DNA of 64,000 nt from Colwellia sp. 12G3 (GTDB lineage Bacteria > Pseudomonadota > Gammaproteobacteria > Enterobacterales > Alteromonadaceae). Position 1 is the stretch's first letter. Each line of letters starts with the position of its first letter. Where the stretch lies: NCBI RefSeq assembly GCF_002836775.1, contig NZ_PJAQ01000006.1, positions 1 to 64,000 of the forward strand. The letters run 5' to 3'. Shown here piece after piece: positions 1 to 8,408 of this stretch. The position numbers and the translations under genes are program-made. The notes under the pieces are model-generated. The model did no database searches. It saw nothing but the letters and a program-made list of their open reading frames with translations, and had not been told where the DNA came from.

Positions 1-35
1 TTTGCTCGTTGCTGTTGCCCCGAAGCAGGAGGCGT

Positions 36-63
36 ATAATACGCTTCCTAGTTTTGATGTCAA
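36..63 (-). promoter_or_regulatory. rRNA-type promoter, proximal, reading leftward
   Basis: On the minus strand there is a consensus -35 TTGACA (58-63), a 16-base spacer and a -10 TATTAT (36-41), followed by a GC-rich discriminator ACGCCTCC. AT-rich sequence lies upstream of the -35, as in an UP element. This combination is typical of growth-rate-controlled rRNA or tRNA promoters in gammaproteobacteria. The -10 sits in a near-palindrome (27-49, arms AGGA-GCGTAT / ATACGC-TCCT). In Escherichia coli an rRNA operon lies near trmA, which fits. The RNA gene itself is outside the window. Confidence 0.7.
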
Positions 64-200
64 CGTTTATTTCAAATCATTTCGAGAAACATTTAAAACT
101 ACACGTTAAGTTATGTTATTTACCACTTAATCGCTTAGATAACATATCAAAACAGTCCGTTGATGATTCATTTTGCGTGAACCCTTTGGAACTGGAGCGC

Positions 201-228
201 ATTGTAGAGACTTTATTGTTTGGGTCAA
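201..228 (-). promoter_or_regulatory. rRNA-type promoter, distal, reading leftward
   Basis: A second leftward promoter lies upstream of the proximal one: -35 TTGACC (223-228), 16-base spacer, -10 TACAAT (201-206), then a GCGCTCC discriminator. The same spacing and the same GC-rich start region as the proximal promoter argue for tandem promoters of one stable-RNA operon. The rest of 1-467 holds no convincing gene; the open frame at 9-296 runs across both promoters. Confidence 0.6.
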
Positions 229-467
229 TACCTTTTCAACTTAAAATCATACTTATTGAATCGTTCGTTCACTTTAAAGGCAACACGTTCATTTAAACAA
301 CCATTCTAGTAGGTATTCTTAATATTTGTTCTTTAATATAAGATTAATTGCATAATTTTTGCACTTGATAGTTGCACATTATAAAAAGCTGCGTAACATA
401 CGAATTGCTATTTGCACATATTCAGCAGTTAAATTAGTTTATTAAAATAATAATTAGGTATCTTTAT

Positions 468-950
468 ATGAAGTCTCCAACGTTACAAACAGTCGTCATC
501 GCTGTTACTTTTGCTATCATCGCTTATATTGTCACTTTTGCCATACCAGCTAGTTCTGTCCTTGTTGCCAGTTTGGTATTTGTTAGTGCGTTTATCGCAC
601 CTTTACTAGCTGGTAATTTATCAGCTAATACCCGTTCATCTTCAACCAATGAAACTAGTGTTTCAGATGATGATGTTAGAACACTCTATGTTGGTAACTT
701 ACCTTATAGAGCAAATGAAACCTCAGTACGTGAGCTTTTCTCTGAACATGGCTCGGTACATTCTGTACGTTTAATGAAAGATAAGCATACAGGAAAACGT
801 CGTGGCTTCGGTTTTGTTGAGATGGCCGCTGATGATTTAGATAAAGCTATTTCTGCATTGAACGATACAGAGTTTCAGCAACGTACATTAAAAGTTAGAG
901 AAGCAAAAGATCGCCCAGAGCGAACTGAAGATAACAACTTAGACGATTAA
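468..950 (+). CDS. Membrane-anchored RRM RNA-binding protein
   Basis: This 160-residue protein has two parts. Residues about 5-50 are hydrophobic and could form two membrane helices. After a Ser/Thr-rich linker, residues about 72-150 form a single RRM with RNP2 (LYVGNLPY) and RNP1 (RRGFGFVEM), including the aromatic residues that stack on RNA. The tail is acidic. Bacterial RRM proteins are usually small, soluble and often cold-induced; the hydrophobic N-terminus suggests this one holds RNA at the inner membrane, which is inference. It is monocistronic, with a strong terminator 20 bases after the stop. A TTGCAC / TATAAA pair (359-385) with a short 15-base spacer may be its promoter. RNA binding is well supported; its targets are unknown. 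Confidence 0.85.
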   Translation: MKSPTLQTVVIAVTFAIIAYIVTFAIPASSVLVASLVFVSAFIAPLLAGNLSANTRSSSTNETSVSDDDVRTLYVGNLPYRANETSVRELFSEHGSVHSVRLMKDKHTGKRRGFGFVEMAADDLDKAISALNDTEFQQRTLKVREAKDRPERTEDNNLDD

Positions 951-1346
951 TGCTATAAATGATAAAAATAAAAGGCCGCTATCCTAATAGCGGCCTTTTT
1001 TATTACATAGTACTCAGCAGCGATAACATAATAGTTTTATAAACTTCTGGTATTATTTTATCTCTGGAATTGATAGTTATTTTGATGTAAGTCAAACGGC
1101 ATAATAAGATAGTCCTTAGTTCTAGTCGCGAGGAAAGTTATTACTGCATTCTCTGACAATAGCATTTCCGATGCATGCTATCTTTGTCTCACCACAGTAT
1201 TTCTACCTTTACCCAGTATTTAAAGTATAAATAATCATTATTTGGTTATTTATTCATTAGAGGGATTAAGAGCTAGACAAAATCTAGGTGGGTAGTAAAA
1301 TTCGCGCTGTTATTCTTATCTCTATTACTTTATACAAGGCATTTTT
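951..1346. other. Intergenic stretch between RRM gene and trmA
   Basis: Besides the terminator at 971-1001, I see only an imperfect dyad at 1155-1188 (GACAATAGCAT ... ATGCTATctTTGTC) with no T-tract. A short open frame starting at 1288 overlaps the trmA start in another frame, lacks a ribosome binding site and is not credible as a gene. Confidence 0.4.
971..1001 (+). terminator. Rho-independent terminator of the RRM gene
   Basis: GGCCGCTAT (974-982) pairs perfectly with ATAGCGGCC (987-995) around a CCTA loop, flanked by A and T runs, 20 bases after the RRM stop codon. Confidence 0.9.
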
Positions 1347-2441
1347 ATGTTTAGTCACATTCATCCCGATAATTACGATGCGCAATTATCAAAGAAACAA
1401 CAAAATATGGCTAAGTTATTTAGTGATTTTAACCTACCTACTGCAGATCTATATCCATCGGTACCTTTAAATTACCGCCAACGAGCAGAGTTTCGAATTT
1501 GGCATGACGGTGATGATCTTTATTACATCATGTTTGATAGTGATACTAAGCAGAAATTTAGAATAGATGATTTTCCTGTTGCCAGTGAATTAATCAATAA
1601 CGCGATGAAGGCATTACTCGCTGCAATTAGAGATCATCGTGAATTGCGTTTTAAACTTTTTCAAGTCGACTTTCTATCTACATTGAGTGGTGAGTTGTTG
1701 ATAAGCATGTTGTATCACAAACCTCTGGAAGATAATTGGCAAGTTGAAGCGGAAAAACTAAAAGTTCAGCTATCAACAATAGCTCCGGTAGATATAATTG
1801 GTCGAGCAAAGAAGCAAAAAATTATTGTCGATAAAGATTATGTGATGGAATCTTTGCAAGTGGGCAACAAGACATATATTTATCAGCAAGTTGAAAATAG
1901 TTTTACTCAACCCAATGCTGGTGTTAATGAGCAAATGCTATTATGGGCTCAACAAGCAACACTAGATGCTGGCGGTGATCTTATTGAGCTCTACTGTGGT
2001 AATGGTAACTTTAGTATTGCACTTGCTGAAAATTTTGATCGAGTACTCGGTACAGAGATATCTAAAACTTCTGTTCGCTCCGCCCAAATTAATATAAAAG
2101 AAAATGGTATTGATAATATTGATATTGTGCGTATGTCGAGTGAAGAATTTAGTCAAGCCATGAATGGCGAACGAAAGTTCAGGCGTTTAGAAGATTTTGA
2201 CTTAACAACTTATAACTACGATACGGTATTAGTAGATCCACCTCGTGCAGGCTTGGATAGAGATAGTGTCGAATTAGTTAGACGTTTTAATAAAATTATT
2301 TATATTTCGTGTAATCCTGAAACTTTAAAAGAAAATTTAGCGTTACTAGTAGAAACGCATAAAATTGATAAATTTGCTCTATTTGATCAATTTCCTTACA
2401 CCGACCATGTTGAAACCGGTGTAATACTAACGAGAAAATAA
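1347..2441 (+). CDS. trmA: tRNA (uracil-5-)-methyltransferase TrmA
   Basis: This 364-residue protein matches the usual TrmA length (366 in Escherichia coli). It makes 5-methyluridine at position 54 of the tRNA T-loop using S-adenosylmethionine. The SAM-binding motif is LIELYCGNGNFS, followed by DPPRAGL. The catalytic cysteine is Cys322 in ISCNPETL, and the general base is Glu356 in HVETGV near the C-terminus. The iron-sulfur cysteines of the RumA/RlmD relatives are absent, which favours TrmA. It converges on fabR with only one base between the stop codons; the trmA-fabR-sthA neighbourhood is conserved in enterobacteria. Confidence 0.97.
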   Translation: MFSHIHPDNYDAQLSKKQQNMAKLFSDFNLPTADLYPSVPLNYRQRAEFRIWHDGDDLYYIMFDSDTKQKFRIDDFPVASELINNAMKALLAAIRDHRELRFKLFQVDFLSTLSGELLISMLYHKPLEDNWQVEAEKLKVQLSTIAPVDIIGRAKKQKIIVDKDYVMESLQVGNKTYIYQQVENSFTQPNAGVNEQMLLWAQQATLDAGGDLIELYCGNGNFSIALAENFDRVLGTEISKTSVRSAQINIKENGIDNIDIVRMSSEEFSQAMNGERKFRRLEDFDLTTYNYDTVLVDPPRAGLDRDSVELVRRFNKIIYISCNPETLKENLALLVETHKIDKFALFDQFPYTDHVETGVILTRK

Positions 2442-2442
2442 A

Positions 2443-3075
2443 CTAACGAGATTTTCTAGAAGCTTTGCGACGATTACTAAGCTCAAGAGCACCACGAGCG
2501 ATAAAACGTAATTGCTGAATTGTTTGTTGAGCTAATTGATCTCGCTCTACTTTATCTTCGATATCAAGTGCATCAGAGCCAGCACTAAAAACAATCGTTA
2601 CTGCTGCATTAGCCTGCATATATGCGACATCAGCTTCAAGTTGATTCGCTTTTTGAAGGTAATCACAAAGCTCCATAGTGAAATAACGAATTTCTCGAAT
2701 TACTGCTGCACGAAAAGCGGCAGATGTCCCTGAGCGCTCACGCAGTAACAGTCTAAAAATATTACCGTTACTTTCAATTAACTCCATAAAGGTTTGTACT
2801 GATATTTGAATAACAGATCCTCCTTTAGCTATACGTTGCCTTGCTTGCCGCATTAACTGTCTAAGTGTTAGACCTGCTTCATCAACTAAAGTTAAACCTA
2901 ATTCATCCATATCAGAAAAGTGGCGATAAAAAGATGTCGGCGCTAACCCTGCTTCTTTAGCTACTTCGCGTAAGCTTAAATTAGAGAAACTACGTTCAGC
3001 ACTCAGTTGATTTAAAGCCGCATTAATTATCTGTCGACGGGTCTTTTCTTTTTGCTGTGCTCTTACACCACTCAT
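2443..3075 (-). CDS. fabR: Unsaturated fatty acid biosynthesis repressor FabR
   Basis: A 210-residue TetR-family regulator. The helix-turn-helix spans about residues 34-58 ([20 protein letters not shown]) and the ligand domain carries the FabR-typical runs [18 protein letters not shown] and [18 protein letters not shown]. In Escherichia coli FabR senses the ratio of unsaturated to saturated acyl thioesters and represses fabA and fabB, setting membrane fluidity. Here it is divergent from sthA, as in enterobacteria, across a 128-base gap containing a perfect palindrome (3099-3128) that could be its own operator. FabR identity rests on the long shared motifs and the neighbours. Confidence 0.94.
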   Translation of the reverse strand: MSGVRAQQKEKTRRQIINAALNQLSAERSFSNLSLREVAKEAGLAPTSFYRHFSDMDELGLTLVDEAGLTLRQLMRQARQRIAKGGSVIQISVQTFMELIESNGNIFRLLLRERSGTSAAFRAAVIREIRYFTMELCDYLQKANQLEADVAYMQANAAVTIVFSAGSDALDIEDKVERDQLAQQTIQQLRFIARGALELSNRRKASRKSR

Positions 3076-3098
3076 CTAAAGTGCTCTTTATGACATAA

Positions 3099-3128
3099 AA
3101 TTCAGTATTATTGTCATAATACTGAATT
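3099..3128. promoter_or_regulatory. 30-bp perfect palindrome between fabR and sthA
   Basis: AATTCAGTATTAT (3099-3111) is followed by TGTC and then its exact reverse complement ATAATACTGAATT (3116-3128). It lies 23 bases upstream of fabR and 75 upstream of sthA. As both genes start from this gap it cannot be a terminator, so a dimeric-repressor operator is likely. FabR is the obvious candidate, but I do not recognise the arms as the enterobacterial FabR site. Confidence 0.6.
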
Positions 3129-3203
3129 AGCTCAATATTGTCAGTTTTAGTTCTGATAATATACTGCTATATTTTTTATAATAAATAATACGAGGACTTA
3201 CTG

Positions 3204-4631
3204 TTGGCTAAATCAAAAACAAGTAAAACTGTAGAAGCAAATTTTGATTATGACGTAATTATCATAGGCACAGGTCCAGGTGGAGAAGGTGCGGCAATGA
3301 ACCTTGCCAAACGCCAAAAGAAAGTTGCGATTATTGAACGTTACCACCAAGTTGGTGGTGGTTGTACTCATTGGGGTACCATTCCATCAAAGGCATTACG
3401 TCAATCCGTAAGTCGTTTAATTGAATACAATTCAAATCCATTGTTTAATCAACGCGACCAAGTAAAACAACTTACCTTTCAAGATATTTTAAGTCATGCC
3501 TCTGCTGTAATTCGCAAACAAGTAAATTTACGTAGTGGCTTTTATAACCGTAATCGTGTTGAACATATCCAAGGTGAGGCTTCTTTTGTTGATGCCAATA
3601 CTATCCGCATTATTCATCCTGATGGTTCAGTAGATAAAATTACTGCCAAGCAGATAGTTATTGCTACAGGATCTAGACCTTACCGTCCAGATGATATTGA
3701 TTTTAATCACTCACGTGTTTATGACTCCGATAGTATATTAAGCCTGAAGCATGCGCCTAGACACGTCATAATTTACGGTGCCGGTGTTATTGGTAGCGAG
3801 TACGCCTCTATATTTAGAGGCCTAGGGGTAAAAGTCGACTTAATCAATACGCGTGAACGTTTGTTATCTTTCTTAGATGCTGAAATGTCTGACTCGCTTA
3901 GTTATCACTTATGGAATAGTGGTGTTGTCATAAGGCACGGTGAAGAGATTGAACGCGTTGAAGCCAATGACGATGCTGTCATTGTGCACTTGAAGTCAGG
4001 TAAAAAAATGCGTGCCGACTGTTTACTCTTTGCCAACGGTCGAACTGGTAATACGGCAGACTTAAACCTTGCTGCTGCAGGTATAAAAGCCGATGGTCGC
4101 GGTCAGTTAAAAGTAAATGATTGCTATCAAACAGAAGTTGACAATATTTTTGCGGTTGGCGATGTTATTGGTTATCCAAGTTTGGCTAGTGCTGCCTTTG
4201 ATCAAGGCCGAATTGCCGCTTTAGCAATGGTTGATAGTACTAGTAAAGCTAAGTTAATTGTTGATATACCTACAGGTATATATACTATTCCTGAAATTAG
4301 CTCAGTTGGGAAAACTGAACAAGAGCTCACGGAAGCTAAAATTCCGTATGAAGTTGGTCGAGCTCAATTCAAGCATCTTGCGCGAGCACAAATTTCTAAT
4401 AACTTGGTCGGTTCTTTAAAAATTCTCTTTCATCGAGAAACGAAAGAGATTTTAGGTATTCATTGTTTTGGTGAAAATGCAGCTGAAATTATTCATATCG
4501 GTCAAGCGATTATGCAGCAAAAAAATGGTGGTAATACTATAGAGTATTTTGTTGAAACAACTTTCAATTACCCTACTATGGCAGAAGCATTCCGCGTAGC
4601 AGCATTGAATGGTTTAAATCGTTTATTTTAA
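3204..4631 (+). CDS. sthA: Soluble pyridine nucleotide transhydrogenase SthA
   Basis: A 475-residue FAD flavoprotein that transfers hydride between NADPH and NAD+ in the cytosol. It shows the N-terminal FAD motif [10 protein letters not shown] (about 22-31), a second nucleotide motif [13 protein letters not shown], the FAD-contacting AVGDVIG, and the C-terminal interface with [22 protein letters not shown]. At the place of the redox disulfide of related disulfide reductases it reads [13 protein letters not shown]: only the first cysteine (Cys54) is kept and the second is Thr59, as in true SthA. The start is TTG, with GAGG eight bases upstream; no ATG precedes the FAD motif in frame. The N-terminus is a few residues longer than in Escherichia coli. 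Confidence 0.96.
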   Translation: MAKSKTSKTVEANFDYDVIIIGTGPGGEGAAMNLAKRQKKVAIIERYHQVGGGCTHWGTIPSKALRQSVSRLIEYNSNPLFNQRDQVKQLTFQDILSHASAVIRKQVNLRSGFYNRNRVEHIQGEASFVDANTIRIIHPDGSVDKITAKQIVIATGSRPYRPDDIDFNHSRVYDSDSILSLKHAPRHVIIYGAGVIGSEYASIFRGLGVKVDLINTRERLLSFLDAEMSDSLSYHLWNSGVVIRHGEEIERVEANDDAVIVHLKSGKKMRADCLLFANGRTGNTADLNLAAAGIKADGRGQLKVNDCYQTEVDNIFAVGDVIGYPSLASAAFDQGRIAALAMVDSTSKAKLIVDIPTGIYTIPEISSVGKTEQELTEAKIPYEVGRAQFKHLARAQISNNLVGSLKILFHRETKEILGIHCFGENAAEIIHIGQAIMQQKNGGNTIEYFVETTFNYPTMAEAFRVAALNGLNRLF

Positions 4632-4714
4632 TAATAACTTAAACATCAATTAGCTAGAGTAATTGTGAATACATATTGCTCTAGCCATATCACTTATTTA
4701 AAGAATAATTCTCT

Positions 4715-5218
4715 ATGATAAAATTTAGCATCCTAATGATTAGTTCATTACTTTTAAAGCCTTGCTTAGCGAGTGATAACTTTACCCTTTACCTTGTCAG
4801 ACATGCTGAAAAGCAAACTGACAGTAAAAACCCAGCATTAACACAATGTGGTAAGGAAAGAGCCAAACAATTAGCAACCTTACTCAGCACTGCAAATATC
4901 AAGTCTATCTATAGTACAAGTTACCAAAGAACTTTGTCGACAGCTGCGCCTTTATCTAATGCACAAAAAATAGCTATCAAAAATTACAACCCTCAACAAC
5001 TTGAGCAGTTTTCTTTGCATTTAAAGCAGCGAAAAGAAAATGCTCTAATTGTCGGACACAGTAATACCACGCCACAACTTACTCAATTATTAAGCAATCA
5101 TAATGTTGCAGAATTGAGTGAGAAAGAGTTCCAAAACTTGTATCAAATACAATTTATTGAAGGTGAATCTTTGTTAACTAAACTTATGCAGCCACATGAA
5201 TGTAAATCAATAAAATAA
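4715..5218 (+). CDS. Secreted histidine phosphatase (SixA/phosphoglycerate mutase-like)
   Basis: A 167-residue protein of the histidine phosphatase superfamily. Residues 1-19 look like a signal peptide ending LKPCLA-S. The core has LVRHAEK (Arg29, nucleophile His30), an arginine in YQRTLSTA (Arg72) and the second histidine in VGHSNTTP (His115), so the catalytic set is complete. The short form without the large insert of mutases resembles SixA, but SixA is cytosolic whereas this looks exported. The substrate is unknown. Monocistronic, 83 bases after sthA; converges with the gene ending at 5243. Confidence 0.8.
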   Translation: MIKFSILMISSLLLKPCLASDNFTLYLVRHAEKQTDSKNPALTQCGKERAKQLATLLSTANIKSIYSTSYQRTLSTAAPLSNAQKIAIKNYNPQQLEQFSLHLKQRKENALIVGHSNTTPQLTQLLSNHNVAELSEKEFQNLYQIQFIEGESLLTKLMQPHECKSIK

Positions 5219-5242
5219 ATGTTGCTTACTTTAGCTGTTTTT

Positions 5243-6679
5243 TTAATACATAGTAACCTTTGCTTCATAAAGCGTATTATTCTCATCGCTATCATCAAAA
5301 AAAAGCGTTAGCTGATATTCCTCTGAGTCTATCTCATACATATTATCTAACTTATAGATATCAGCTGGGAAGAAGCTATCGAGATCTTTAATACTTTTTC
5401 CTTGGACAAAGTCACCCAAATACCATGGCGTTTTTGTTGAAAGATCGCCTTTTATTCTGAACAGCTCATCTAGTAATTGAATTGACACTAATTCAGCTCT
5501 CTTTATCTCTACAAGTAAGTTTTCGTTGTAAATATCTATATAGGACGTAGCAGAAACAGTAATACGTCCAAAAGGCTGACCTAAAACAGACTTAAGCAAT
5601 CCTAAATCAATTGAGTTACCTTGGTTTAAATTTGCAATTATCCTCCTTAAACTATCAAACTGACCTTCTCTTTTATTTTCAACTTTAGATTTAGTTTCAA
5701 TATAGCTGTTCGATTCTAAAGAAAAGTCTTCTAAAAAATAGTTTTTATCATTATCTTCCGAGAGCTGCCTGTAACCAAATGCTAGTATTAGGCTATTTTC
5801 TTTACCTTTTATAACTACTTCTTTTTGACTGTTTAGTTTCATATCCATCATCATGGCAGTCTTCACATCTAAGAAAGATGATTGTCGAGCTATTTTAGTA
5901 GCTAGCACCCAAGGCGTTTTATCAAAAAAATCACGTAGTGGCACCATATTTAATAACACAGGAGAAACAATGGATAATTTGCTTTGTACTTTAACTAATT
6001 TATTATTTTGAAAGTGTAACCAATGACTTCTACCGTAACCCGTAATAATAAGACCTTCAGTCATTGACAGCACAATACTAGGTTCGCCAAATTTATCAAT
6101 TACTTGTTGATACTCTAGTCCGATGTTAATACCGTATATTCCATTAACCAGAGACAATTCATTATTTGTTATTATTGGATGATTCAATTTAGCTTTAGTC
6201 GGGGGAGTAAATACGACTTTGGTTTGTATAGTGATTGACGAACTCATCCCTTTTTTTACTTGATAACCCTTGTGATTATAAGGTGTTGCCTTTGTTTCAC
6301 TTCTGCTGACGACCTTACACCCCTTAATCAACTCAGCTTCATAACTGACTATAAATTTAGTCGCATTAGCTGTATTTTGGCCATAAAATTTATCCATACT
6401 CATGGCTTTATTAACATCTTTATTTATCAGTATAAGAGCATCTGCGCCACGGTCTTTAGCTTTTCTACGTAATTTAGTCAATAACGTTAATGCTGTTTGC
6501 TCTGCTAGTGGTTGCTCTGTTATAACCTTTGCTAAATGATACTCAATGATTTTATAAGAACAATTTGGGTAGTAATCTAAAATGGGTGGCAGGTTATCTG
6601 TGGCATTCACCGATGGTATATACAATGAAGATGAAAATAAGTACGCTAAAGTAATTATTTTAAGGGGGGAAAAATTCAT
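5243..6679 (-). CDS. Exported protein of unknown function
   Basis: I do not recognise the family. I place the start at 6679, not at the upstream ATG at 6724, because AAGGA lies six bases before it and it opens directly on a signal peptide (about 26 residues, ending SVNA). The product is 478 residues. The first 120 mature residues include GADALILINKD and two or three spaced cysteines, reminiscent of small heavy-metal-binding or RcsF-like folds, but weakly. Two later stretches (GINIGLEYQQVIDKFGEPS and DLGLLKSVLGQPFGRI) resemble each other and may be a duplicated domain. It follows the lipoprotein gene at 6717-7814 by 37 bases and is probably co-transcribed with it. Confidence 0.65.
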   Translation of the reverse strand: MNFSPLKIITLAYLFSSSLYIPSVNATDNLPPILDYYPNCSYKIIEYHLAKVITEQPLAEQTALTLLTKLRRKAKDRGADALILINKDVNKAMSMDKFYGQNTANATKFIVSYEAELIKGCKVVSRSETKATPYNHKGYQVKKGMSSSITIQTKVVFTPPTKAKLNHPIITNNELSLVNGIYGINIGLEYQQVIDKFGEPSIVLSMTEGLIITGYGRSHWLHFQNNKLVKVQSKLSIVSPVLLNMVPLRDFFDKTPWVLATKIARQSSFLDVKTAMMMDMKLNSQKEVVIKGKENSLILAFGYRQLSEDNDKNYFLEDFSLESNSYIETKSKVENKREGQFDSLRRIIANLNQGNSIDLGLLKSVLGQPFGRITVSATSYIDIYNENLLVEIKRAELVSIQLLDELFRIKGDLSTKTPWYLGDFVQGKSIKDLDSFFPADIYKLDNMYEIDSEEYQLTLFFDDSDENNTLYEAKVTMY

Positions 6680-6716
6680 GTAAAATCCTTTTAATTGAAT
6701 AATAAAATCTTGATGA

Positions 6717-7814
6717 TTAACCATAAGTTAATAACATTCGATCTTTATTCAACTTTTCTAATAAGTTATATATGCTTCCAAACTTACTCATAAATAAGTA
6801 TAAACTTGATGAGCCTAACTCTAAATCAGGTTTCATTTTATTCGCACCATTTATGAACGATTTTAATTTGTTTACTCTATTTAAAGAGGTAGTGGGATAA
6901 CTTGAAAATGGGCTAATACTTTCCAAAACCTCTTTTTCGATAGCATTCCAATCTTTATACCATGAGGCATGGGAATTTCTTCTAGTAGGTGAACTTGCCA
7001 AAGATAAGTTTTCATTCAAATTAAAATAACGCTGATATTCTTTATTAGCTTTAATAAAATGAGGTTGCATCGTCTCTTGAGCAAGTTCTTCCCGAACAAG
7101 CGATAATAAATTTTCACTATTATTTGTCAATTCAGCATTGAGTTTTTCAAGCTCTATAGCACTACTTGATAACGCTAAATTAATTAAATATTGCTCTACT
7201 TGATTAATCATTTTTAATTGACTTTCAATTGCTAATTGCCATTGGGTTATTTCAGGCGACAATCCAGCTCCTTTTTCCCGCTCTAAAATACTCAATGAAT
7301 GACTAATAAACTTAGCAGCCTGACCAAGTTGTTCCATCACACTATTAATTTTAATCACATCCCATTTAAGTACAGACTGATTTTGGTACTTTAATATAAC
7401 CGTTGATAATGGAGTAGGTAAATTATCAAAAGATTTGGCTATATTTGATTGGACATCTAACAAGTATCTTAACTGCCCTCCTACTTTTAAAAGTACATCT
7501 TTACTTTCAGTTGTTGCCATTGTCCTATATGAGTCGTGGCTCGAAAGATATGCTAAATATATATGGTCTTCGGCTAAAAAGGACTTAGCTTTTTGTAACT
7601 CTAAAGATGCTAACTTAGCCTCATCTAACTTATTTTTATATTGGCTAGAATCTAAAGTAGCTAGTAACGTTAAGGATGCTAGGATACGTTTTCCATTTTT
7701 CGAAAGCTTAGCTTCTTCATAAGTATTTTCAGCTTGGTAGAGCTCTATTGGAGAGCAAGCTATTAAACTAATTAATGATAAAACGAATAGGCTTTTAACT
7801 ATGTCAATTTTCAT
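6717..7814 (-). CDS. Lipoprotein of unknown function, helical
   Basis: A 365-residue protein starting at 7814 (GGA seven bases upstream); the ATG at 7826 is the alternative. The N-terminus MKIDIVKSLFVLSLISLIAC-S is a type II signal with lipobox LIAC, so the mature protein should be lipid-anchored in the cell envelope. The mature part is almost wholly predicted helix: residues 25-100 (YEEAKLSK... LDEAKLASLELQKAKSFLA) resemble the alanine-rich hairpins of DUF4398-type envelope lipoproteins, an uncertain resemblance. It is upstream of and close to the exported protein at 5243-6679, suggesting a shared role. No enzyme motif is visible. Confidence 0.68.
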   Translation of the reverse strand: MKIDIVKSLFVLSLISLIACSPIELYQAENTYEEAKLSKNGKRILASLTLLATLDSSQYKNKLDEAKLASLELQKAKSFLAEDHIYLAYLSSHDSYRTMATTESKDVLLKVGGQLRYLLDVQSNIAKSFDNLPTPLSTVILKYQNQSVLKWDVIKINSVMEQLGQAAKFISHSLSILEREKGAGLSPEITQWQLAIESQLKMINQVEQYLINLALSSSAIELEKLNAELTNNSENLLSLVREELAQETMQPHFIKANKEYQRYFNLNENLSLASSPTRRNSHASWYKDWNAIEKEVLESISPFSSYPTTSLNRVNKLKSFINGANKMKPDLELGSSSLYLFMSKFGSIYNLLEKLNKDRMLLTYG

Positions 7815-7883
7815 AATAAGATCCATTTCTCGATTCAGCCCTTCTCAATGGCTCAATGTATTATTAAGCCATTCCTTTTTTTA

Positions 7884-8279
7884 CTAAAAAGACTCCCCCA
7901 AGTTAGCTTTCCCTAATCTAATTAATTCAACGGTAGTAATTTTAAATGGCTGTCCCCATTGTTGAATTGTCATCATATCTTTAATTATATGACCTTTTAC
8001 TTTAAGTACTGTATCTGGTAATTGATATTTTTTTTCCAGATTCATTGGCAATAGTTTATCTCCAGACTTAGTAGTTAAACCATAAAAGCCTCCTTCAAAG
8101 TCATAATATTTCACAGTGACTTCTTGCCAAGTTTGTTCCTGTTTATCTTTCACTTGGCTATCTCCTTTCTGTAGTATCTCTTGTGTTTGAATTTGCTCAT
8201 TACTGGCTTGCGAACAGCCAGTTAACGCTAGTGAAAGCATAATGCTGATTAATAAAAAGGGTGTTAACGTTTTTTTCAT
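7884..8279 (-). CDS. Small lipoprotein with an EGGFYGL motif
   Basis: The start at 8279 gives 131 residues: a signal peptide with lipobox LTGC, then a short polar stretch and a compact domain (about 55-125) containing TVKYYDFEGGFYGLTTKSG, LLPMNL and QWGQPFKI. A small family of uncharacterised envelope proteins shares the EGGF(Y/W)G ... P(M/L)NL pattern; the fold looks like a small beta-barrel, which is inference. The upstream ATG at 8354 is rejected because that frame would cross the terminator of the malic enzyme gene. It ends 70 bases before the lipoprotein gene at 7814 and may head the same transcript. Confidence 0.65.
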   Translation of the reverse strand: MKKTLTPFLLISIMLSLALTGCSQASNEQIQTQEILQKGDSQVKDKQEQTWQEVTVKYYDFEGGFYGLTTKSGDKLLPMNLEKKYQLPDTVLKVKGHIIKDMMTIQQWGQPFKITTVELIRLGKANLGESF

Positions 8280-8296
8280 AATAATTATCCAATAAA

Positions 8297-8328
8297 AAAG
8301 GCCCAGTAATTTCCATACCATGGCCTTT
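8297..8328 (-). terminator. Terminator of the malic enzyme gene
   Basis: On the minus strand AAAGGCC (8322-8328) pairs with GGCCTTT (8297-8303), followed by a run of six T, about 80 bases after the malic enzyme stop codon. Confidence 0.7.
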
Positions 8329-8408
8329 ATTTGCATTGTTGTCAAAATAATCAAAGACTAAGAAGGATTCAGTGAATATAAATCTTTTCCTAAATTAGCC
8401 AATAATCA

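Noticed and set aside
9-296. 95-codon open frame at the left edge
   Set aside because: It runs over two opposing rRNA-type promoters, has no ribosome binding site and shows no recognisable protein feature.
1288-1470. 60-codon open frame overlapping the trmA start
   Set aside because: It overlaps trmA in another frame and has no ribosome binding site; trmA is certain.
6680-6724. N-terminal extension of the exported protein ending at 5243
   Set aside because: The upstream ATG has no ribosome binding site, whereas the internal ATG at 6679 has AAGGA and begins a signal peptide.
7847-7873. Hairpin AATGGCT/AGCCATT after the small lipoprotein gene
   Set aside because: Its T-tract is on the plus strand, where no gene ends; on the minus strand, where the gene ends, it has none. 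Not called as a terminator.
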